Shown here piece after piece: positions 25,813-33,328 of a stretch of DNA of 64,000 nucleotides; the stretch's first letter is position 1; every line of letters starts with the position of its first letter. Location: positions 558,001 to 622,000 of the forward strand of contig NZ_JARSBP010000003.1 in the NCBI RefSeq assembly GCF_029623955.1. Direction: 5' to 3'. The position numbers and the translations under genes are program-made. Below the pieces are notes generated by a model. It was not told where the DNA came from. It ran no database searches and saw only the letters and a list, made by a program, of their open reading frames with translations. Origin of the DNA: Mycobacterium sp. 236(2023) (GTDB taxonomy: Bacteria > Actinomycetota > Actinomycetes > Mycobacteriales > Mycobacteriaceae).

Positions 25813-25861
25813 GGTCTGCTTCACCTCCTCACCAGTTGCTGAGTTTCGTCAATGAGTCAAG

Positions 25862-26593
25862 TCAGTCGGAAAAGATCTCGCGGTTGACGGAGTGGAGGTA
25901 CGGGATCGCCAGGAACGGCGTGATGTAGAAGATGTCGTAGAGCCACCATCCGACGACGGGGAGTACGACGCCGGCGAACCGGACGTCGGCGTACATCGTC
26001 ATGTTGAACACGTAGAGGCACCAGATCACGATGCCCATCCAGCAGGTGATGATCATCCACTGGTGACCCCAGCGCTTCATCTGGAGGAAGCCGATCGCTG
26101 CGGCGATCCGCATGGTGAAGACGGTGAGGATCATGCCGACTTCCATGGCCTTCTCGCCGGGGCCCGCGGCGCCGCCGAGCCAGAGCTCGTTGTAATGCCA
26201 GAAATATCCGGCATCGAACATTGCACCCCAGCCGTTCAACAGAATTCGGGCGAGGATGGTGTGGTTGGCGACGAGATCGAGCGCCCAGCCGACGGTGTTG
26301 ATCGCGGCGTCGATGATGACCAGATAGCCGATGAGCGTGACCAGCATGGGGCGTACCGAAAGTCCGTCGCGCTGTGCTTTGCGGAGTAACCAGACACCAC
26401 GCAGGAACAGGGGCAGACCGAAGATTCCGAGCGCCGCGGTGCCGATCAGCAGGCTCCCCGAGATGAGCCACTTGTCTGCCTGGCGCTGTGCCCGCCGCGA
26501 GGCCTCGAGGTGCTCGTCCAGTCCGCTTGCCGAGGCCGGGGCGGCGGCGCCTCGGCTGCCGCCACGGTTCAGATTGAACGTTGGCAAGTTCAC
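25862..26593 (-). CDS. Duplicated multi-pass membrane protein, copy B (His/Trp-rich)
   Basis: The 243-residue paralogue of the protein at 21855 has about 78% hand-counted identity over the aligned 209 residues; the first 36 residues are unrelated in sequence. Histidines H111, H133, H177 and H234 match the four in copy A. GTG 26593 has no ribosome site but lies 8 bases after a good -10 box, so the mRNA is probably leaderless. As first gene of the train it may form a homo- or heteromer with copy A, or provide an alternative subunit. Function unknown. Confidence 0.85.
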   Translation of the reverse strand: MNLPTFNLNRGGSRGAAAPASASGLDEHLEASRRAQRQADKWLISGSLLIGTAALGIFGLPLFLRGVWLLRKAQRDGLSVRPMLVTLIGYLVIIDAAINTVGWALDLVANHTILARILLNGWGAMFDAGYFWHYNELWLGGAAGPGEKAMEVGMILTVFTMRIAAAIGFLQMKRWGHQWMIITCWMGIVIWCLYVFNMTMYADVRFAGVVLPVVGWWLYDIFYITPFLAIPYLHSVNREIFSD

Positions 26594-26599
26594 AATGGC

Positions 26600-26628
26600 T
26601 GACTATAGTCACTGAGCGCACATAGTCA
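26600..26628. promoter_or_regulatory. Candidate TetR operator, palindrome plus extra half-site
   Basis: TGACTATAGTCA at 26600-26611 is a perfect 12-base palindrome covering the -10 box. A further ATAGTCA stands at 26622-26628, 17 bases from the matching half, over the -35. The site lies in the 80-base gap between the divergent membrane protein and SDR genes, so one regulator could govern both directions. The TetR protein encoded at 25210 is the likely ligand; this is inferred from location. Confidence 0.5.
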
Positions 26629-26629
26629 A
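26602..26629 (-). promoter_or_regulatory. Sigma70-type promoter for the P450/NorQD train, probably leaderless
   Basis: On the minus strand, TTGACT (26629-26624) and TATAGT (26607-26602) are separated by 16 bases, close to consensus -35 and -10 hexamers. The GTG start of membrane protein copy B begins 8 bases after the -10, which places the expected transcription start at or very near the start codon. Confidence 0.65.
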
Positions 26630-26673
26630 TCGGCTACTGTCAGCAGCCGAGAACCTCAACGAGGAGGATCGGC

Positions 26674-27462
26674 ATGGCTCTCGAACAGTTCGGTCTCGAC
26701 GGGCAGGTCGCCATCGTGACCGGCGCGGGCAAGGGTGTCGGCCAGGGAATCGCGCGGGTGCTGGCGGAGGCGGGGGCCACCGTCATCGGCACGGCCAGAA
26801 CGGAATCCGACATCGTCGCGACGATCGCGGGGATCGAGGACGCCGGCGGCAAGGGCGTCGCCCTTGTCGCCGACGCAATGAGCCGCGCCGACGGCGAGCG
26901 CGTGGTCGCCACGGCGATGGAACGTTTCGGCCGCATCGACATCCTGATCAACAACGTCGGCGGCTCGACCTACGCGAGATTCCTGGACATCACCGACGAA
27001 GACTTCAGGCACACCTTCGACTGGTGCGTCACGTCGGCGTTCATCATGAGCCAACTCGTCGCACCCCACATGATCGAGGCCGGCCACGGGTCGATCGTCA
27101 ACATCTCCTCGGGTTCGGCGCGGTTCGGTATCCGGGCACTGACCGCCTACTGCGTGGCCAAGGGTGGCTTGGAGGCGCTGACGAGGGCGATGGCTCAGGA
27201 ACTGGCGCCGAAGATCCGGGTGAACGCCATCGCGCTGGGGTCTTTCGCGACGGAAGGTTTACAAGGAAGCCTTGACTTGTTACCCGGATCCCTGGACAAG
27301 ATGAAGGAGGCGACGCCCCTGCATCGCCTCGGCGATGTGGAAGACCTCGGGAGGTTGTGCGTGTATCTGTCCACGCGCGACTGCTACGCCACCAATGCGA
27401 TCTTCCACGTGGACGGCGGGATCGACTCGAACAACTCACCGCTGCCGATTCCGGATTACTGA
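26674..27462 (+). CDS. Short-chain dehydrogenase/reductase
   Basis: The 262-residue classical SDR has cofactor motif TGAGKGVGQG, NNVGG, catalytic Ser in NISSGSA and YCVAK (Tyr and Lys). The ribosome site GAGGAGG is 6 bases before ATG 26674. It would oxidise an alcohol or reduce a ketone with NAD(P). It diverges from the P450/NorQD train across a shared palindromic control region, so it probably acts on an alcohol formed by that system. Confidence 0.9.
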   Translation: MALEQFGLDGQVAIVTGAGKGVGQGIARVLAEAGATVIGTARTESDIVATIAGIEDAGGKGVALVADAMSRADGERVVATAMERFGRIDILINNVGGSTYARFLDITDEDFRHTFDWCVTSAFIMSQLVAPHMIEAGHGSIVNISSGSARFGIRALTAYCVAKGGLEALTRAMAQELAPKIRVNAIALGSFATEGLQGSLDLLPGSLDKMKEATPLHRLGDVEDLGRLCVYLSTRDCYATNAIFHVDGGIDSNNSPLPIPDY

Positions 27463-27480
27463 GCGGGAACAGGTTCAACG

Positions 27481-28554
27481 ATGCGCAGAGTGGTTCAGTT
27501 CTCGACGGGCAATGTCGGCAAGCATTCGTTGCGGGCCATCATCGGCAGGCCCGACCTCGAGCTCGTCGGTGTCCATGCGGCCAGTTCCGAGAAGATCGGG
27601 CGCGACGCGGCCGAACTGTGCGGATTGGGCGACCTCACAGGTGTCATCGCCACTGACGACATCGATGCGCTGATCGCGCTGCGGCCGGACTGCGTGGTCT
27701 ACACCGCCCTGGGCGAGACGCGTCCCATCGAAGCGATCGAGCAGATGTCCGCGCTGCTGGCCGCCGGCATCAACGTGGTCGGTACGTCGATGGTGTGGCT
27801 CGTGACGCCGCGCCAGGCCGACGACTGGTTGCGTGTACCGCTGGAACAGGCCTGCGCCGCAGGCAATTCCTCGCTGTACGTCAACGGGATCGACCCCGGA
27901 TACTCGGGTGACACCGCGGTCCATTCGGCACTGAGCCTGGTGACTCGCGCCGAATCAGTCAGCGTCAAGGAGGTTTTCGACTACGGAAACTACGACGACT
28001 ACGAATACACCGGTACTGCCATGGGTTTCGGTACCACACCCGAGGACGACCTGCCGATGGCGTTCCAGCCGGGCGTCATCACGTCGATGTTCGGCGGTTT
28101 GGTGCGCAATCTCGCGAGCCAACTGGATGTCAAGCTCGACGAGGTCCGTCAACGTTACGAGCCGTGGTACACGACCGAACGCATCGAATGCACGATGATG
28201 ACTGTCGAGCCGGGGCAGCTGGCCGGGGTGCGATTCGCTGTCGAAGGGGTCCGTGATGGGGTCCCCGTCATCACCGTCGAACACACCACGCGGCTCACTC
28301 CCGCGGCCGCCCCGGACTGGGAGTACCCACCATCCGGTCAGGATGGCGTGCACATGGTGATCGTCGAGGGTGAGCCCCGCATCGAGATGACCACCCATCT
28401 GTCACATCCGGTTCTCGATGTCACCGACGCCGGCTGTGTGTCCACCGCGGCTCGTGCGGTCAACGCCATCGATTGGGTCTGCCGGGCGCCCGCCGGACTG
28501 ATCGCTGTCGAGGACATCCCGCCGGTGGAGATGATCCGCGGCCTGATGTGGTGA
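27481..28554 (+). CDS. DapB-like NAD(P)H-dependent oxidoreductase, copy 3
   Basis: The 357-residue member has Rossmann start MRRVVQFSTGNVGKHSLRA and second-domain motif NGIDPGYSGDTAV, the same plan as the pair at 18093-20208. It follows the SDR by 18 bases, so the two form a small operon sharing control with the divergent train. Three members of one uncommon reductase family around one regulator suggest successive or parallel reductions of related substrates. Confidence 0.88.
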   Translation: MRRVVQFSTGNVGKHSLRAIIGRPDLELVGVHAASSEKIGRDAAELCGLGDLTGVIATDDIDALIALRPDCVVYTALGETRPIEAIEQMSALLAAGINVVGTSMVWLVTPRQADDWLRVPLEQACAAGNSSLYVNGIDPGYSGDTAVHSALSLVTRAESVSVKEVFDYGNYDDYEYTGTAMGFGTTPEDDLPMAFQPGVITSMFGGLVRNLASQLDVKLDEVRQRYEPWYTTERIECTMMTVEPGQLAGVRFAVEGVRDGVPVITVEHTTRLTPAAAPDWEYPPSGQDGVHMVIVEGEPRIEMTTHLSHPVLDVTDAGCVSTAARAVNAIDWVCRAPAGLIAVEDIPPVEMIRGLMW

Positions 28555-28556
28555 TC

Positions 28557-29318
28557 TCAGAGCACAGGCAGTACCCGCCGAAGGATCAGGGCTGACGACG
28601 CGGCGACCTGTTCGGCGAAAGCCAGGAAGTTGAATCGCGAATCGTGCCCGGCTAGATCGGACAGGGCACGGATCACCAACCAAGGGATGTCGAACGCCTC
28701 GGCTACCTGGGCGACGGCACCGCCCTCCATCTCCACGGCGAGCGCGCCGAACTCGCGGTGCCACTGCTCCCTCGTCTGGTCACAGTGCAGGAACTGATCA
28801 CCGGAAAGCACGGTGCCGTAGGCGATCCGGGGAGCCCGATCGCCGCCGCCGGCGTCCGCGGACAGCGGTGGAAGGGCCACAGCGTCGAGACGGTTCCGGA
28901 CCCGCGCCAGGAGATCCTGATGCACCGTGAAGCCGAACCGCTCGGTCGGGTTGATGAACGGCACGTGCCCTGCCTGATAGGGCTGTAGCCGGCCGTCCTC
29001 GATCAGGCCGGCGTCGTGTTGGAGGACTCGGTCGGCGATGACGACGTCGCCGATCCTCAGAGCGGGGTCGACGCCGCCCGCAACTCCTGAGAACACCATC
29101 GCCGAACAGGAGAACCGGTCCGCCAGCACCGTGGCGACCAGCGCGCTGTTGACTTTGCCCATTCCTGAGCCCGCCAGCACCACCTCGTGGTTATCCAGTT
29201 GCCCGGTAACGAATTCCGAATGGGCGACGCGGACCGGTCGCGGGTTCGTCAACTCTGCCTGCAGGTGCGTGAGTTCTTCAGGAATCGCGCAGATCAAACC
29301 CAATGGCATAGCTCCCAT
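28557..29318 (-). CDS. mtn: 5'-methylthioadenosine/S-adenosylhomocysteine nucleosidase-type phosphorylase-fold protein
   Basis: The 253-residue protein has the MTAN/PNP fold. Catalytic positions are recognisable: CAIPEEL (Glu near residue 14), [12 protein letters not shown] (ribose-binding Met-Glu) and RALSDLAG (catalytic Asp). It should cleave adenine from MTA or SAH, salvaging by-products of SAM chemistry, which fits the many methyltransferases in the genome. It is longer than E. coli MTAN by about 20 residues, with an insert near residues 150-160. It converges on the DapB-like gene with a two-base gap. Confidence 0.85.
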   Translation of the reverse strand: MGAMPLGLICAIPEELTHLQAELTNPRPVRVAHSEFVTGQLDNHEVVLAGSGMGKVNSALVATVLADRFSCSAMVFSGVAGGVDPALRIGDVVIADRVLQHDAGLIEDGRLQPYQAGHVPFINPTERFGFTVHQDLLARVRNRLDAVALPPLSADAGGGDRAPRIAYGTVLSGDQFLHCDQTREQWHREFGALAVEMEGGAVAQVAEAFDIPWLVIRALSDLAGHDSRFNFLAFAEQVAASSALILRRVLPVL

Positions 29319-29339
29319 GGTCCCTCAGCGCAGGCCAAC

Positions 29340-29699
29340 CTAGCGGGGGCAGGGTCCCGGCAGGAACAGGCTCCAGCACCAGCCCGGGGGGAGCGGGGGC
29401 GTGAAGAAGGGGCCGCCGTCGCCCGGAGGTCCGGGAGGGTTGGGACCGTCCCAGATGTTCTGGGCGACGTTTCCCTGGCCGTGGTAGACGATGTAGTAGC
29501 TGTGGCAGATGTTGTTGTCCCAGATCACGGGGTTGACCCGCTTGTTGCCCGTTTCGACCGGCGGGTCACCGGGGCACCAGCTCAGCGGGCCGGTGGGAGG
29601 GGTCCCCGCCGCAGCCACTCCGCTGGACATTCCCAGGCTGCCCATCGCGATGCCAGCTGAGAGCACCGCTCCGGCGATCGCCCGCTTGGTGATGTTCAT
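29340..29699 (-). CDS. Small secreted proline-rich protein
   Basis: The 119-residue protein has a typical Sec signal peptide (residues 1-31, ending VAAAG) with predicted cleavage after A31. The mature ~88 residues are rich in Pro, Gly and Trp and contain four cysteines (WCPGD, NICHSY, GWCWS, PCPR), probably two disulfides. A strong AGAAGGAA precedes ATG 29699. It resembles small exported mycobacterial proteins of unknown function; I assign no role. Confidence 0.8.
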   Translation of the reverse strand: MNITKRAIAGAVLSAGIAMGSLGMSSGVAAAGTPPTGPLSWCPGDPPVETGNKRVNPVIWDNNICHSYYIVYHGQGNVAQNIWDGPNPPGPPGDGGPFFTPPLPPGWCWSLFLPGPCPR

Positions 29700-29862
29700 G
29701 TCTGTTCCTTCTGGCGGTGCGCCGCTCGTTCGGCGTCGATGGGACAAGTACAGAACCGGCGGCAGGCTACCGATCCCAACTTCGACGGCGGCCACCGCAC
29801 ATCGGTGACGTTTCCGGCGATTGGGCCGCAGCATGCTGTGCAGTCGCTTAGCATGACGACCC

Positions 29863-32070
29863 ATGTCAGCGACGACCGTTCAGCCGGGCATCTGCCGAAT
29901 CTGTTCCGCCCACTGCGGCGTGCTGGCCACCGTCACCGACGGGCGGCTGACCAAGGTGACAGGCGACCCGGACAACCCGATGTTCAAGGGCTACACCTGC
30001 ATCAAGGGCAGAGCGCTGCCCGAGATCCACAACAACCCGGATCGGCTTCTGCACAGTCGCAAACGCCAGCCCGACGGCAGCTATTCGACCATCGGTTCCG
30101 AGCAGGCGATGGACGAGATCGCCGCCAGGCTGCAACAGCTCATTGCCGAACACGGACCGCGGTCGGTGGCGATGTACCTCGGTACCAACGGCCTGCCCTA
30201 CCCCGCCTCGGCGTTGATGGGCAATGCGTTCATGCGCGGTATCGAGTCGCCGATGTTCTTCACCGCCAACACCATCGATCAGCCGGGCAAACAGATCGCC
30301 CTCGCGGCACACGGTCACTGGCTGGGCGGTGACGTCGACTTCCACGACGCCGACAGCTGGATGCTGGTCGGGACGAATCCGTTGGTATCCAAGGCCATCG
30401 GCATTCCGGGCCAGAATCCGTCACAGAATCTGCGGGCGGCCGTGGAGCGCGGTATGAAGCTGATCGTCATCGACCCGCGTCGGTCCCAGACTGCGGCGCG
30501 TGCCGCGATCCACCTCCAGCCCCGACCGGGCGAGGACGTCACGATCCTGGCAGGGATCATCAACATCATCATCGGCGAGCGGTGGCACGACCCGTCGTTC
30601 ATCGACGAGAACGTCGCGGGATTCGACGACCTGGCGCGCGCGGTCTCGGGCTTCACCCCCTCCTACGTCGCGCAGCGGGCCGACGTCCCCGAGTCCCAAC
30701 TCCTCGACGCAGCACAGACATTCGCGACCTACGGCGCCAAACGCGGAATGGTCAACGCAGGCACAGGTGCCAACTTCGCGATGCACGGCAACCTGCTCGA
30801 GTATCTGTGCCTGTGCCTGACGACGATCTGCGGGCGGTGGCAGCGTGCGGGCGAGCGGGTGACGCGTCCGAACACGCTTATGCCGGCGTTCACGGCCAAG
30901 GCGCAGGCTCATCCGCCCTACGAGGGCTGGGGTTTCGGCGAACGGCTCCGGGTCCGGGGGTTGACCGACACGGTGAGCGGAATGCCGACTGCGGCTCTGG
31001 CCGACGAGATCCTGCTCGATGGCGAGGGCCAGGTCAAAGCCTTGATCTGCATCGGCGGGAACCCGATGGCCGCCTGGCCGGATCAGCGAAAGACCCACCG
31101 GGCCCTGGAAAGTCTCGAGCTGCTGGTCACCCTCGACACCGAGATGTCACTGACGTCCCAGCTGGCCGACTACGTCATCGCCCCGATGATGCAGATGGAG
31201 ACGCCGGCCATGACGATGGGCAGCGAGCTCATCAAGTACTACACCAGCGGGACCGGAATCCCGGCGGCGTACGCACAATACGTACCGCGCATCGTCGATC
31301 CGCCTGCCGGGTCGGACCTGATCGAGGAATGGCAGTTCTTCCTCGGACTTGCCAAGCGGATGAAACTCGAGTTGTGGTTCGTGAACTTCTTCGGCGGCGG
31401 CGGGGGCAGATTCATGGAATCGCCGCCGATCGTGCTGCAGATGAACGGCGACACCGAATTGACCACCGAAGAGTTGTTCGCCCAGATGTGCGCCACGTCG
31501 CGCATTCCGCTCGACGAGGTGCGTAGTCACGCGCACGGCAAAATCTTCGACGTCGACGCCGTCGTTGCGGACCGAGACCCTGGGTGTCCGGACCGGCTGG
31601 ACGTCGGAAACGGCCACATGCTGGCCGAACTCGCCGATGTCCTCGCCGAAGACTTCGTCTCCGCTCAAGCCGATTCCGAGTTCCCGTTCCGGCTGATTCC
31701 GCGGCGCCACCAGAACTTCATGAACTCGTCGGGGACGGGCCTGCCCGCGCTGAACAAGGGGAAGCCGTACAACCCGGTGTACATGCACCCGGACGCCGTC
31801 AGCGCGCTCGGAATCGAGTCCGGCGACCCGGTGCTCGTCACCTCGCGCCATGACAGCGTGCCTGCGGTGCTGGAAGCCGACGAGACGTTGCGGCGCGACG
31901 TCGTCGCGATGCACCACGCGTTCGGTGGTATGCCGACCGACGACAGCACGTTCCGCACGCACGGCACCAACGTGGGACGGCTCGTGCCCACAGACGTCGA
32001 CTACGACGCCGTCACAGGTTTGCCGCGCCAAGGCAACATCGCGGTCTCGGTCACCCTGCTGGCGGACTGA
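29863..32070 (+). CDS. Molybdopterin (bis-MGD) oxidoreductase, formate dehydrogenase/nitrate reductase superfamily
   Basis: The 735-residue catalytic subunit has an N-terminal [4Fe-4S] motif (C11, C14, C18, then C46 in GYTCIKGR), the Mo-pterin domains (NTIDQPGKQ; VIDPRRSQTA; NAGTGANFAMHGN; CIGGNPMAAWPD) and the C-terminal molydopterin-dinucleotide-binding domain (RHQNFMNSSG). The segment that holds Sec/Cys in formate dehydrogenases reads DQPGKQIAL here, with no Cys or in-frame TGA, so the metal ligand differs. No electron-transfer subunit is next to it, so it may be stand-alone. Substrate unknown. Confidence 0.88.
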   Translation: MSATTVQPGICRICSAHCGVLATVTDGRLTKVTGDPDNPMFKGYTCIKGRALPEIHNNPDRLLHSRKRQPDGSYSTIGSEQAMDEIAARLQQLIAEHGPRSVAMYLGTNGLPYPASALMGNAFMRGIESPMFFTANTIDQPGKQIALAAHGHWLGGDVDFHDADSWMLVGTNPLVSKAIGIPGQNPSQNLRAAVERGMKLIVIDPRRSQTAARAAIHLQPRPGEDVTILAGIINIIIGERWHDPSFIDENVAGFDDLARAVSGFTPSYVAQRADVPESQLLDAAQTFATYGAKRGMVNAGTGANFAMHGNLLEYLCLCLTTICGRWQRAGERVTRPNTLMPAFTAKAQAHPPYEGWGFGERLRVRGLTDTVSGMPTAALADEILLDGEGQVKALICIGGNPMAAWPDQRKTHRALESLELLVTLDTEMSLTSQLADYVIAPMMQMETPAMTMGSELIKYYTSGTGIPAAYAQYVPRIVDPPAGSDLIEEWQFFLGLAKRMKLELWFVNFFGGGGGRFMESPPIVLQMNGDTELTTEELFAQMCATSRIPLDEVRSHAHGKIFDVDAVVADRDPGCPDRLDVGNGHMLAELADVLAEDFVSAQADSEFPFRLIPRRHQNFMNSSGTGLPALNKGKPYNPVYMHPDAVSALGIESGDPVLVTSRHDSVPAVLEADETLRRDVVAMHHAFGGMPTDDSTFRTHGTNVGRLVPTDVDYDAVTGLPRQGNIAVSVTLLAD

Positions 32071-32157
32071 TCGGCCTGTAATCTACGACCCTGCTGGCCC
32101 ATTCGGCTAGAGTGCGCTGACAGCCCTCGCTGGGCCACAGATTGTCGGGAGTTGCAG

Positions 32158-33309
32158 GTGAGTTCAGCCGGCCTGGTTGACGGACCGGATGCGGAACGCT
32201 GGTTTCTCGAGCGCGGCCTTCCGTCGGTGATCGGAAGGCGCGCCCGCTGGCGCAACGTCCTGAGCCGCTCGGCGCCGGTGCTGGCCGGGTGGGCCGTACT
32301 GATGGTGACGAGCTTCTTCGTCATGTGGGCCTCCGGCGACAGCGACGTCGACACCGACGACGACAACGTCACCACCCTCCAAGTGCTCGCTGCCGTCGTC
32401 CTGATCTTGATCGTCCCTGCCGTCGTCGCCGTCACATGGGCGGTCGCGCGGATGTCCAACGTGGTGGCGCGGCGAACGGTCGCGCTGGTTGCGGTGGTCG
32501 CCGGGACGTTCTCGGACTTCTACGAGGACGATCCCCTGGATGTATTGCGGGACTTCGCGATCGACGGCTCGATTGTCATCGCCATCGTGGTGGCGACCGG
32601 TCTGGGTCTGGGCGCCATCGCGGGCTGGGCGCTGCGTATCACGCTGAGGCACTTCAAATCCGCCGCCCGCCTTCTGTTCAGGGCGTTGCCCGTCGTGCTG
32701 CTCACCATCCTGGTGTTCTTCAACTCGCCTCTGTGGACGATCTCGTCCAATATCGACGGACTTCGTGTCGGGTTGATGGTCCTGTTCCTGGGCGGGGTGG
32801 CCACCTCCTATCTCATCGCGGGCCTCCTCGACTCCGTGGGGCCGCTCATGTGGCACGAGCCCGAATCGGAGGCCGGCGGAGACCGACGGCCGCTGACCAC
32901 GCTCGAACGGGCGAATGTCATTGTGGTGGCGGCTGTTTCCCAGATCATTCAGGCCGTGTCCATCGCCGTCGTCATCGGCCTGCTGTACCTGGTGCTCGGC
33001 CTCATCGTGATGAACGCGGCGAACGTCAATCACCTGACGGGTGGCGGCCCGACGCAGGGTGAATGGCTGGGGGTGACCATTCCGGCGCCGCCCGCACTCA
33101 TCCGGGTCGTCGTCTTCCTGATGGCGTTGACCTACATGTACATCTGTGCCCGCGCGGTCGGCGACGGCGAGTACCGGTCCGGCTTCCTGGATCCGCTGCT
33201 GGCGGATCTGCGTGCCGCACTCGACGCGCGCGACCGCCTCTACAGCAAGCGGCCCGGCGAGGACAACCCACAGGGGCCGACTTGTGGCGAGGACACCACC
33301 CCCGTGTAG
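32158..33309 (+). CDS. Polytopic membrane protein of unknown function
   Basis: From GTG 32158 (GGGAG seven bases upstream; preferred to TTG 32152) the protein has 383 residues with eight or so membrane segments and an acidic loop near residues 60-70 (SGDSDVDTDDDN). The C-terminus is hydrophilic and includes one Cys. No transporter or enzyme signature is recognised. It converges on the EAL protein gene, 19 bases apart. Confidence 0.78.
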   Translation: MSSAGLVDGPDAERWFLERGLPSVIGRRARWRNVLSRSAPVLAGWAVLMVTSFFVMWASGDSDVDTDDDNVTTLQVLAAVVLILIVPAVVAVTWAVARMSNVVARRTVALVAVVAGTFSDFYEDDPLDVLRDFAIDGSIVIAIVVATGLGLGAIAGWALRITLRHFKSAARLLFRALPVVLLTILVFFNSPLWTISSNIDGLRVGLMVLFLGGVATSYLIAGLLDSVGPLMWHEPESEAGGDRRPLTTLERANVIVVAAVSQIIQAVSIAVVIGLLYLVLGLIVMNAANVNHLTGGGPTQGEWLGVTIPAPPALIRVVVFLMALTYMYICARAVGDGEYRSGFLDPLLADLRAALDARDRLYSKRPGEDNPQGPTCGEDTTPV

Positions 33310-33328
33310 GACTGCCCGCGAACCACTC

